DNA from: Pseudomonadota bacterium
GTDB lineage: Bacteria > Pseudomonadota > Alphaproteobacteria > Rhizobiales > Hyphomicrobiaceae
Length of the DNA: 5,920 nucleotides
Assembly (NCBI GenBank): GCA_023392135.1
Contig: JAEVZQ010000287.1
Location: forward strand, 1-5,920
Direction of reading: 5' to 3'
The notes beneath the pieces were generated by a model. It was not told where the DNA came from and did not search any database. It saw only the letters and a list, made by a program, of their open reading frames with translations. Positions within the stretch are counted from its first letter, which is position 1; every line of letters begins with the position of its first letter. The translations under genes were made by a program, and so were the position numbers. Below, piece after piece: positions 1 to 5,483 of this stretch.

Positions 1-1
1 G

Positions 2-802
2 CTGAAGCAAACCGGCCAGTTCGGAGCCAACATCGATAAGCGGCTGGTCTACATCACCAAGCTCTACAATGAAGAGATGCACATCATTGCGGGGCCGGGG
101 ATCGAAAGCCTGCAGGACCTGAACGGCAAGAAGGTCAATTTCAGCGATGTCGGCAGCGGCACGGAGCAGTCGACGCGGATTGTGTTCGACCTCCTCGGCA
201 TCAAGGCCGAAAAGGTCAGCATGGGACAGGCGGACGCCCTGGTGAAGGTCAAGTCGGGCGAGATCGCAGCAACGGTCTTCATCGCGGGCCGGCCGGCGTC
301 GGGCGTCGCAAAGCTCCCAAAGGATCCGGACCTGCGCATTCTGCCGGTGCCCTACACGCAGGAGTTGGAAGAGGCGAGCTATCTGCCCGCCACGCTGACC
401 AGCGAGGATTATCCGAACCTCATCCCGGAGGACGGGAAGGTCGAGACGATCGCGGTCGGCGCCGTGCTTGCCGTCTATAACTGGCCGCAGAACACGGACA
501 GGTACCGGCGCGTCGCCAACTTCATCAATGCCATGTTCAGCAAGTTCGCTGAATTCCAGAAGCCGCCGCGTCACCCGAAGTGGCGCGAGGTGAACCTTGC
601 GGCGAACTTGCGCGGCTGGGAGCGTTTCCAGGCAGCGCAGGACTGGCTGGACAATGCCGCCAGCCAGGCCGCTTCCTCGGTGCGCATCAATCCAAACCTC
701 GCTCGCCAGCAGGCGGCGCGTGCCGCGCCCGGCGACGCCGCGGAGCAGGAGCGCCTGTTTCGCCAGTTCATGCAGTGGGTCGATAAGCAGCAGAACCAGT
801 AG
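2..802 (+). CDS. TAXI-family TRAP transporter solute-binding protein, 5' truncated
   Basis: This is the C-terminal part (266 visible residues) of a TAXI-type substrate-binding protein, the periplasmic receptor that captures a small solute (often a carboxylate or amino acid) for a TRAP transporter. The frame is open from base 2, so the gene begins upstream of the window; the first internal ATG at 77 is not the start. Family features seen: the stretch IIAGPGIESLQDLNGKKVNF followed by SDVGSGTEQSTR (the typical TAXI segment where 'GS' and 'GT' line the ligand pocket), the later IAATVFIAGRPASGVAKL region, and the PNLIPEDGKVETIAVGAVL block near the end of the domain. After this comes a longer tail (roughly the last 90 residues) rich in Ala, Gln and Arg, more than the minimal TAXI domain needs. 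No TRAP membrane subunit is visible downstream, so it may be an orphan receptor or the permease may lie upstream. Ligand unknown. It is followed 47 bp later by a secreted Sel1-like protein gene on the same strand. Confidence 0.88.
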   Translation: MKQTGQFGANIDKRLVYITKLYNEEMHIIAGPGIESLQDLNGKKVNFSDVGSGTEQSTRIVFDLLGIKAEKVSMGQADALVKVKSGEIAATVFIAGRPASGVAKLPKDPDLRILPVPYTQELEEASYLPATLTSEDYPNLIPEDGKVETIAVGAVLAVYNWPQNTDRYRRVANFINAMFSKFAEFQKPPRHPKWREVNLAANLRGWERFQAAQDWLDNAASQAASSVRINPNLARQQAARAAPGDAAEQERLFRQFMQWVDKQQNQ

Positions 803-838
803 CGGCTGAACAGGCCGTTCCCGGTGGGGCTTTTCGGC

Positions 839-845
839 GGGAGGG
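839..845 (+). promoter_or_regulatory. Ribosome binding site of the Sel1-like gene
   Basis: GGGAGGG lies 4 bases before the ATG at 850. It is the strongest Shine-Dalgarno match near this gene and fixes the start at 850, ahead of the signal-peptide-like N-terminus. Confidence 0.6.
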
Positions 846-849
846 ATCG

Positions 850-1725
850 ATGCCATCGCGTAGGCTGGGCAGGGAATCGGCGGGAGGAACGATCCGGGCG
901 ATCGTGGCGGCGCTGGCACTGCTGGCCTGCATCCCGGGGCAGAATGCAGTTGCTCAGACGGCAAGCGGCGGCAAATTCAGCATCAGCATTGCTTCCGTGG
1001 TTCTCGCCGAGCCCGGCGTGGAAACGCCGCTTCCCATTCAGATCGCACCAGGTGCCGACCTGCCGAAGAACAGCTTCATCCGCATCCGGGGCCTGCCTAC
1101 GTCCGCGACACTGTCCGAAGGCCATGTCGTGGCGCCGGGCTCATGGGCTGTGCCATTGAGCGCGCTGCCGACGCTCAAGATCTCTGCACCGATTTCAGAG
1201 AGCGGAAGAGCGGACCTATCGGTGGCGCTGGTCGGCATCGATGGCACGGTCTGGGCCGAAGCGAAATCGACTTTAGCCGTGATGTCCGCTTCTTCGCTCC
1301 CTGTCGATGGTCAGGCCGCAGCGCAACCCCAGACGACCGTCGCAACAGTCGGACCCGCTGGCGCCCCGCCGCCTGACGCAAATGCGCAGTCGTTCGACAT
1401 GGCGCCCGTTGCGCCGAGGCCTCGTCCTGCAGCTCTGACCCCGGAAGACAACGAGCGCGCGTTGCGTTGGGTCGAAAAGGGTAATGAAATGATGGGCCAG
1501 GGCGACGTAGCTGGAGCCCGGCTCTTCTACGAGCGGGCTGTCGGCATCGGGCTGGGAAAGGCTGCGATTGCGCTTGCCGAAACCTATGATTCGCACGAGC
1601 TCCGCCGCTGGCCAGTGAGAGGCCTGAAGCCCGATCTGGACCAGGCTCGCCACTGGTATGAGCGCGCCCTTCAGCTCGGTGCTTCGGAGGCGAACGCTCG
1701 ACTCCAAAGGCTCAGCGCGCGCTGA
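850..1725 (+). CDS. Exported Sel1/TPR-like repeat protein
   Basis: A 291-residue protein with an export signal: basic N-region (R4, R5, R8, R16), hydrophobic core at about residues 17-28, and a likely signal peptidase I site AVA|Q after residue 35. Cys27 in the context LLAC also loosely fits a lipobox, so it could instead be a lipoprotein. Residues about 42-145 form a beta-rich domain of unknown function (repeated short hydrophobic strands, PLPIQIAPG, SFIRIRGLP, PLSALPTLKI). Residues about 150-196 are a Pro/Ala/Gln-rich linker. Residues about 200-288 are helical, with two Sel1/TPR-like units: GDVAGARLFYERAVGIGLGK and DLDQARHWYERALQLGASEA. Such repeats usually scaffold protein contacts; no catalytic motif is seen. 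It starts 47 bp after the TAXI gene on the same strand, so co-transcription is likely, and I infer a partner role in the periplasm or cell envelope. The precise function is not known to me. Confidence 0.8.
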   Translation: MPSRRLGRESAGGTIRAIVAALALLACIPGQNAVAQTASGGKFSISIASVVLAEPGVETPLPIQIAPGADLPKNSFIRIRGLPTSATLSEGHVVAPGSWAVPLSALPTLKISAPISESGRADLSVALVGIDGTVWAEAKSTLAVMSASSLPVDGQAAAQPQTTVATVGPAGAPPPDANAQSFDMAPVAPRPRPAALTPEDNERALRWVEKGNEMMGQGDVAGARLFYERAVGIGLGKAAIALAETYDSHELRRWPVRGLKPDLDQARHWYERALQLGASEANARLQRLSAR

Positions 1726-1726
1726 G
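1711..1726. repeat. Perfect 16-bp palindrome over the stop codon
   Basis: CTCAGCGCGCGCTGAG is its own reverse complement and includes the TGA stop (1723-1725) of the Sel1-like gene. In RNA it could fold as a GC-rich hairpin. There is no following T-tract, so it is not a classical intrinsic terminator, but its place between a plus-strand gene end and a minus-strand gene remnant would suit a bidirectional end signal or a protein-binding site. Confidence 0.4.
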
Positions 1727-1773
1727 GCCGCCTGGGGACACGAGGGGCCTGATAAGCGCCATTCGGCCGTCGT

Positions 1774-1926
1774 TCAGATTGCAGCCGTCATGGAAATCTC
1801 CGCCTTGAACTGAGGGGCGGCGAGCTTCGACCCGACGGTCGCGCGTGCAGGCGTGTTGTGAAGGTCGACCCACGCGTCCCAGACCGCGTTCCTCTCAGCG
1901 AATGCGTCGAAAGGTAGTCTGTTCAT
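1774..1926 (-). pseudogene. RidA (YjgF/YER057c) family 3' remnant
   Basis: Reading the minus strand from an ATG at 1926 to the TGA at 1774-1776 gives 50 codons. From about base 1911 onward they read like the C-terminus of RidA-family proteins: FDAFAERNAVWDAWVD, then NTPARATVGSKLA, then FKAEISMTAAI and stop. RidA proteins are about 115-130 residue imine/enamine deaminases that trim reactive enamine by-products of amino-acid metabolism and assemble as trimers. The PAR arginine (substrate carboxylate contact in RidA) and the Glu of the last strand are kept. The N-terminal 60-70 residues are absent, and the frame closes upstream at a TGA (1954-1956), so I read it as a truncated remnant rather than a working gene. 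A short real gene cannot be fully excluded, but it could not form the complete fold. Recognition is by eye from the family pattern. Confidence 0.62.
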
Positions 1927-1961
1927 CAAGGCTGATCCGAGCCCGCTCCTCTGTCAATCGA

Positions 1962-1979
1962 TCTGTAGCTCACTACAGA
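1962..1979. repeat. Inverted repeat with 7-bp arms, operator-like
   Basis: TCTGTAG-CTCA-CTACAGA: perfect 7-bp arms around a 4-bp spacer. The symmetry and size fit a binding site for a dimeric regulator, or a small hairpin. It lies about 190 bp upstream of the export gene and just upstream of the RidA remnant's truncated end. No T-tract follows, so it is not an obvious terminator. Which protein would bind is unknown. Confidence 0.35.
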
Positions 1980-2010
1980 AATTGCCGAGGCGCACCAACC
2001 GATGCGGAAA

Positions 2011-2021
2011 GCTTTAACCAA
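2011..2021 (+). repeat. Shared upstream 11-mer, copy 1
   Basis: GCTTTAACCAA occurs here, 144 bp before the export gene start, and again exactly at 3801-3811 before the cytidylyltransferase gene. The core TTAACCA resembles the TTAACCAT half-site reported for the alphaproteobacterial cell-cycle regulator CtrA, but no second half-site at the expected spacing is seen. Confidence 0.35.
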
Positions 2022-2036
2022 CTCGGACTTGAGGAA

Positions 2037-2064
2037 TTCAGATAGGGTTAGCTTGCCTTATACT
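2037..2064 (+). promoter_or_regulatory. Possible sigma-70-type promoter for the export gene
   Basis: A -10-like TATACT at 2059-2064 (5 of 6 to TATAAT) is preceded, after a 16-bp spacer, by TTCAGA at 2037-2042 (4 of 6 to TTGACA). It would give a leader of about 95 bases that contains the hairpin at 2096-2123. The -35 match is weak, so this is tentative. Confidence 0.25.
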
Positions 2065-2086
2065 ACTACCGAGGACGACGGGGGAG

Positions 2087-2123
2087 GTCAGAACCAGCTA
2101 TCCGGAGTGAAAACCGGCTAGCT
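2087..2123. repeat. Direct repeat and hairpin in the export-gene leader
   Basis: Two things overlap. First, AGCTATCCGG (2096-2105) pairs with CCGGCTAGCT (2114-2123) across an 8-base loop with one mismatch. Second, the 14-mers at 2087-2100 (GTCAGAACCAGCTA core) and 2107-2120 (GTGAAAACCGGCTA core) match at 11 of 14 positions and are exactly 20 bp apart, two helical turns. This could be a paired binding site, a leader RNA structure, or the worn terminal repeats of an insertion sequence (IS21-family ends carry such short repeats). No transposase is present here. Confidence 0.35.
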
Positions 2124-2164
2124 CCTGATGAGTTCACAACCTTCGCTGTGCCGGGTTCGAGCAA

Positions 2165-3538
2165 ATGCCTTCGAGCGTGCTAGCGCAATTGACGGGTGCT
2201 CGATGCCTGCGGACTCGGCCGAATCCCCTCAGTAGCAATCTGCTTACTCTCGGCTTGGCGATTGTCCTCATGGGACTGGCGCAGGCAGGCTCGGCGCATC
2301 AATCGCCCTGCAAGGCCGAAACGGTTCCCGCCCATCCCGCCTCATTGGAAGTTTCTCCTGTTTCCTTGGATGTCCCTTCGGGCAAAATGGCGGTGCCGGA
2401 GCCCGGCATCTATCCGATCGACGTGGGAGACAGGCTGAAAATCGCCTTTTATGGGCGTGACGACTTGACGGCAGAGTATCGCGTCCAGCCTGACGGACAG
2501 GTGCGCATCCCAACGATCGGTACGTTTCCCGCAGCTGGGCGCCCGGCCCCAGAGTTGGAGGGCGCTATACGCGACGCAGCCGAGGAAATTCTGAACCGGC
2601 AGTATCAGGTCATTGTCGAAGTTATCGAGCGGCGGCCCGTCTTTGTCGTGGGGTTAGTCGCCAAGCCGGGCTCATACGCATTCTCGCCTGACATGACTGT
2701 TATCCATGCCACCGCCGTTGCAGGCGGCACGACGACTTCGGCAACTGCAACACCCTGGCTGTCCGTCGAGGCCCTTCGTGAGAGCGCGCGCCTGATAACG
2801 TCCAAGGAAGAGATAAAGCGACTTCTCGCGCGTCAGGCCCGATTGCGCGCTCAGAGGGATGGGACCGGCATCCTATCCATTCCGGCCGAGCTGATCGAGT
2901 TTACCGGCGCTGAAGAGGCGGCGCGGCTGATTGCCGACGAGCAATCGGTTCACGAGAAAAACTTGGCACGGCTCAGCCGGGAGCAGGAAGCATTGAAGGT
3001 CGTCATCAAAGAGGCGAAAACCGAGGTCGACGCATTCGGGCAGGAGCTGACAAAAATTTCTGAGCAGAGGAGCATCCGGCAGGCTGCCTTCGAAGCAGTG
3101 CAGGCCCTTTCCAATCGTGGCCTGTCCACCCTGCAGAGGCTGACCGACGCCGAGGTCATGCTCGCAAACATCGACCGGGATGTGCAGGGTGCCATCGCCA
3201 ATATTGCCCGAAGCAAGCAGAACCTGGCGCGCGCAGAGCGCGACTTGGAGCTGCTGCGAATAGACACGAAAATCCAAATTGAAAAGGATCTCCAAGCCGT
3301 CGGCGAGCAGATCGCAAAGGCGTATGCGGCAATGAAAGCCTCCGCCAGCGTCATCCACCATGCCACAAGCCTTCCTGCTTCCATTTTAGCCCAGGACCTG
3401 GATCCGCATTTCCATTATGAGATTTTGCGAAAGAATGGTGGTGGGCAGCTGGTAGACCTTTCAGCAACAGAAACGACTCCTCTGTTGCCCGGAGATGTCG
3501 TGCGCGTCTCACTCTCGAAAAGTCAGCGCGATCGCTAG
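2165..3538 (+). CDS. ExoF/Wza-like polysaccharide export protein
   Basis: A 457-residue periplasmic/outer-membrane polysaccharide biosynthesis and export protein. The N-terminus has a long, basic n-region and a hydrophobic core (about residues 25-41), with likely cleavage AGSA|H after residue 44. There is no lipobox cysteine, so unlike Wza it appears not to be a lipoprotein, as in rhizobial ExoF. Residues about 82-155 are the Poly_export domain, opening with YPIDVGDRLKI and containing EYRVQPDGQVRIPTIG. Residues about 158-190 form an SLBB-type segment (VFVVGLVAKPGSYAFSPDMTV). Residues about 205-395 are a charged coiled coil with a turn near ALSNRGLSTLQRL, like the alpha-hairpins of ExoF and membrane-fusion proteins. 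A second SLBB-like strand pair ends the protein (LLPGDVVRVSLS). It should help carry surface polysaccharide across the envelope, usually with a Wzc/ExoP-type partner, which is not in this window. The ATG at 2165 has no strong ribosome site; a GTG at 2177 is an alternative start that keeps the signal. Confidence 0.85.
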   Translation: MPSSVLAQLTGARCLRTRPNPLSSNLLTLGLAIVLMGLAQAGSAHQSPCKAETVPAHPASLEVSPVSLDVPSGKMAVPEPGIYPIDVGDRLKIAFYGRDDLTAEYRVQPDGQVRIPTIGTFPAAGRPAPELEGAIRDAAEEILNRQYQVIVEVIERRPVFVVGLVAKPGSYAFSPDMTVIHATAVAGGTTTSATATPWLSVEALRESARLITSKEEIKRLLARQARLRAQRDGTGILSIPAELIEFTGAEEAARLIADEQSVHEKNLARLSREQEALKVVIKEAKTEVDAFGQELTKISEQRSIRQAAFEAVQALSNRGLSTLQRLTDAEVMLANIDRDVQGAIANIARSKQNLARAERDLELLRIDTKIQIEKDLQAVGEQIAKAYAAMKASASVIHHATSLPASILAQDLDPHFHYEILRKNGGGQLVDLSATETTPLLPGDVVRVSLSKSQRDR

Positions 3539-3783
3539 TGCTGCGTTTCAGAGGTTCACCCGAGCTCGCAGCTGGTTTCGCGAGCGCACCTCGGCGTGAA
3601 ATGGGCGACCAGAACCGTGAGCTGGAAGCATACCTTCGATTGGAGAGCTCGCTTGCGGCATGGCAGCCCAATGTGGGGATTGACATGCTTGCAGTTGCGT
3701 TCGCTCGTCTGCCTAACGCGAGGAGAGTCCCCGTCGAGCCCGGTTTGCTCGGGCCACGTATCAGCACTCTCGCGGCGCCGTAA
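3538..3783 (+). CDS. Doubtful small ORF overlapping the export gene stop
   Basis: An 81-codon frame begins with GTG at 3538, overlapping the last base of the export gene's TAG (TAGTG), and ends at TAA 3781-3783. Its third codon positions are moderately GC-rich and the middle (ELEAYLRLESSLAAWQP, then MLAVAFARLPNARRVPV) looks protein-like, which with the stop/start overlap allows translational coupling. I recognise no domain, signal or membrane segment, and no clear ribosome site precedes the GTG. An internal ATG at 3601 would give a 60-residue version. It may be a fragment of a lost gene or chance. It is listed because this interval otherwise holds no gene. Confidence 0.25.
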   Translation: MLRFRGSPELAAGFASAPRREMGDQNRELEAYLRLESSLAAWQPNVGIDMLAVAFARLPNARRVPVEPGLLGPRISTLAAP

Positions 3784-3937
3784 CCACAGATTGCAGCATG
3801 GCTTTAACCAATCCCTGAGGTTGTTGCTCGGGACTATTTAAGTCAGAAATGATACGTGCTTTTATTTGATTGTTCTGATTACGTACTTTGCCGGCCGGCG
3901 CCCTGTATTTACGCTCTGGCCATTTGGGGCGGTTCGA
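3539..3937. other. Interval between export gene and sugar operon
   Basis: About 400 bases without a firm gene. The first 245 carry only the doubtful 81-codon frame. The remainder (3784-3937) is non-coding, contains the second copy of the shared 11-mer (3801-3811), an AT-rich stretch (about 3831-3890) suitable for promoter melting, and a GCCGGCCGGC palindrome (3890-3899). I could not place a convincing -35/-10 pair, but the long gap suggests the sugar operon has its own promoter here. Confidence 0.5.
3801..3811 (+). repeat. Shared upstream 11-mer, copy 2
   Basis: GCTTTAACCAA, identical to 2011-2021 and in the same orientation, 127 bp before the cytidylyltransferase start. Being in both upstream regions of the polysaccharide genes, it is a candidate shared regulatory site. 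Confidence 0.35.
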
Positions 3938-4753
3938 ATGAAAACCGTGCTGTTTTGTGGTGGTCTGGGGACCCGCATCAGGGACTATGCCGAGAATATT
4001 CCGAAGCCGATGATCCCAATCGGTGAAAAGCCGGTCCTTTGGCATCTCATGGATTTCTACAGCAATTACGGCCACAAGGATTTCGTGCTATGCCTTGGAT
4101 ACAAGGCGAATATCATAAAAGAATATTTTTTGAACAATCGCCCGCGGCTCTATGCGGATTGCGTCGTGTCCGCCGGGGGTGCGGAAGTTCAGCTGCTGGG
4201 CGCGCCCGCGCAAGACTGGCGCATCACTATGATCGATACTGGAATTTGGCGCAACATCGGGGAGCGACTATGGGCCGTGCGCGAGCATGTCGAGGGCGAG
4301 GACATGTTCATGGCCAATTATAGCGATGGTCTTGCTGGCGTCGACTTGGCACAGATGGTGGATGCGTTTTGTCGTAGTGGCAAGGTCGCCTGTTTCATGG
4401 CCGTCAGGCCGTCCTTCAGCCTGCATTTGACCGACATCGACGAGGAAGGGAAGGTCAGACGTATTCGCCGGAGCGAAGACGCCAACCTATGGATTAATGG
4501 TGGCTTCTTTATATTCCGAAAGCAGATCTTCGATTACATGCGTGAAGGCGAAGAACTTGTTGAAGCGCCCTTCCAGCGCCTGATCGAGGCCGATCAGCTC
4601 CTCGCCTATCGGCATGAAGGGTTTTGGCGCCCGATGGACACCTTGAAGGACAAGCAGATCCTGGAGGACCTGGTCGATCAAGGAAGCTTTCCTTGGCGGC
4701 CTATGCACGCCGATCTCAGTGCAGCGGCAGGGGCCAGGAAGGTTGCCGGATGA
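3938..4753 (+). CDS. rfbF: Glucose-1-phosphate cytidylyltransferase family protein (RfbF type)
   Basis: A 271-residue sugar-1-phosphate nucleotidyltransferase. The family reaction is CTP + alpha-D-glucose-1-phosphate to CDP-glucose + PPi, the first step to CDP-linked deoxysugars of surface polysaccharides, in the cytoplasm. Seen in order: nucleotide-binding loop GGLGTR (8-13), PKPMIPIGEKPVLWH (22-36) with the catalytic-type Lys23, YSDG (128-131) with the metal-binding Asp130, INGGFF (186-191), and GFWRPMDTLKDK (228-239) with the second metal Asp234. The last block is a hallmark of cytidylyltransferases rather than RmlA or GalU. Length is close to the usual ~257, with a short extra tail. I chose ATG 3938 because MKTVLFCGG is the normal family N-terminus and GGGGCGG (3926-3932) precedes it; the frame extends upstream to a TTG at 3866 but that adds an atypical 24 residues. 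It overlaps the next gene by ATGA. The match to characterised RfbF is partial in the middle, so another sugar-1-phosphate substrate is possible. Confidence 0.85.
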   Translation: MKTVLFCGGLGTRIRDYAENIPKPMIPIGEKPVLWHLMDFYSNYGHKDFVLCLGYKANIIKEYFLNNRPRLYADCVVSAGGAEVQLLGAPAQDWRITMIDTGIWRNIGERLWAVREHVEGEDMFMANYSDGLAGVDLAQMVDAFCRSGKVACFMAVRPSFSLHLTDIDEEGKVRRIRRSEDANLWINGGFFIFRKQIFDYMREGEELVEAPFQRLIEADQLLAYRHEGFWRPMDTLKDKQILEDLVDQGSFPWRPMHADLSAAAGARKVAG

Positions 4754-5403
4754 AACATCTCGCATTAGCCAAAGCGGATGAGCACCTGAAGGTGCTCTGC
4801 CTTGGCGCTCATTCCGATGATATCGAGATCGGCTTAGGGGCAACTATTCTTGGGTGGATCGAGCAAGGCGTTCGCCTCGAGGTCCACTGGGTCGTTCTGA
4901 GCGCGAGCGACCGGCGAGCCGAGGAGGCGCATGCTTCCGCACGCGAGTTTCTGAGCGGGGCTGCGCGGGCCACTGTCGAAGTGACCGATTTCAAGGACGG
5001 TTTCTTTCCTTATCAGGGCGGGGAAATCAAGGATTGGTTTGAGGGGCTTAGGCTGCGCGCGTCGCCGGATGTCGTCTTCAGTCATTGGCGGGAAGATGCC
5101 CATCAGGACCATCGCGAGGTTTCGTTGCTCACATGGAACACATTTCGAGATCACCTGATCCTCGAGTACGAGGTTCCCAAATGGGATGGGGATCTTGGGC
5201 GCCCGAATGTTTACGTCCCTACGAGCAGGGGGGCGATGGAGCGCAAGTGCGAGCTGTTGATGCGTCACTTCGGATCGCAGCGCTCTAAGAGCTGGTTTGC
5301 GGCCGAAACATTCTCAGGAATTGCGAAACTGCGCGGCAATGAGTGCCGAGCACCCGAGGGGCTGGCAGAAGCGTTCCACGCTCGCAAGCTCGCAATTGGG
5401 TGA
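4750..5403 (+). CDS. PIG-L/LmbE family deacetylase
   Basis: A 217-residue zinc-dependent N-deacetylase of the PIG-L/LmbE family, which removes acetyl from N-acetylglucosamine-type sugars in glycolipids, mycothiol/bacillithiol and antibiotic pathways. The zinc site is intact: GAHSDDIEIG (19-28) gives His21 and Asp24 with the catalytic-type Asp23, and SHWREDAHQDHRE (111-123) gives the distal His118/His121. The preceding beta strand LKVLCLGAH is typical. No signal peptide, so cytoplasmic. The start is ATG 4750, which overlaps the previous gene's TGA (ATGA), with AGGAAGG a few bases upstream; the frame is open back to 4624, but that part lies inside the cytidylyltransferase gene and reads as low-complexity nonsense. 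Overlap implies translational coupling and a shared pathway. I infer that it deacetylates a sugar intermediate of the same polysaccharide; the exact substrate is not readable from the sequence. Confidence 0.88.
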   Translation: MKHLALAKADEHLKVLCLGAHSDDIEIGLGATILGWIEQGVRLEVHWVVLSASDRRAEEAHASAREFLSGAARATVEVTDFKDGFFPYQGGEIKDWFEGLRLRASPDVVFSHWREDAHQDHREVSLLTWNTFRDHLILEYEVPKWDGDLGRPNVYVPTSRGAMERKCELLMRHFGSQRSKSWFAAETFSGIAKLRGNECRAPEGLAEAFHARKLAIG

Positions 5404-5473
5404 GGATGGCTTGAAGTGCTCCGCGCGGTATCGGGTCCCTCCTGAGAGGCGCGCGCTGAAAATGCGGTCAGTC

Positions 5474-5478
5474 GGAGG
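5474..5478 (+). promoter_or_regulatory. Strong ribosome binding site of the SDR gene
   Basis: GGAGG ends 5 bases before the ATG at 5484, the best Shine-Dalgarno in the sugar operon. It fixes the start of the SDR gene, which sits 80 bp after the deacetylase and so does not rely on coupling. Confidence 0.65.
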
Positions 5479-5483
5479 TTGCA

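Larger units (their letters stand above)
1726..2164. other. Gene-poor junction between TAXI/Sel1 pair and polysaccharide genes
   Basis: This 439-bp stretch has no intact gene. It holds a minus-strand RidA-family remnant (1774-1926), a 7-bp-arm inverted repeat (1962-1979), a copy of an 11-mer that recurs before the cytidylyltransferase gene (2011-2021), a possible promoter (2037-2064) and a hairpin/direct-repeat block (2087-2123). A short plus-strand open frame from a GTG at 1845 to 2045 runs antisense to the remnant and has no recognisable protein character. The mixture of gene debris and repeats suggests a rearrangement junction. Confidence 0.6.

Noticed and set aside
803..830. Weak hairpin after the TAXI gene (CGGC/GCCG)
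   Set aside because: Only a 4-bp stem and no T-tract; the 47-bp gap fits a continued transcript.
571..1125. 184-codon minus-strand open frame
   Set aside because: It lies across the ends of the TAXI and Sel1-like genes, is rich in Arg, Cys and Ser, and has no recognisable domain: a shadow of high-GC coding DNA.
1845..2045. 66-codon plus-strand frame from GTG
   Set aside because: Antisense to the RidA remnant, Arg/Ser-rich, no good ribosome site, no family resemblance.
2150..2170. tRNA T-arm-like GGTTCGAG
   Set aside because: No matching stem, acceptor or anticodon arm around it, so no tRNA or tRNA-end attachment site can be supported.
2873..3361. 162-codon minus-strand open frame
   Set aside because: Fully antisense to the coiled-coil part of the export gene, whose heptad pattern is clearly the real reading.
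3351..3767. 138-codon minus-strand open frame
   Set aside because: Overlaps the end of the export gene; low-complexity Ser/Arg/Ala content and no domain.
3866..3937. Upstream extension of the cytidylyltransferase to a TTG
   Set aside because: Adds 24 residues before the canonical MKTVLFCGG start; the ATG at 3938 fits the family.
4624..4749. Upstream extension of the deacetylase frame
   Set aside because: Lies inside the cytidylyltransferase gene and reads as Gly/Arg/Ser-rich nonsense; ATG 4750 has a ribosome site and fits the family.
5404..5483. Possible promoter or terminator between deacetylase and SDR genes
   Set aside because: No convincing hairpin with T-tract and no -35/-10 pair; only the strong ribosome site is clear.
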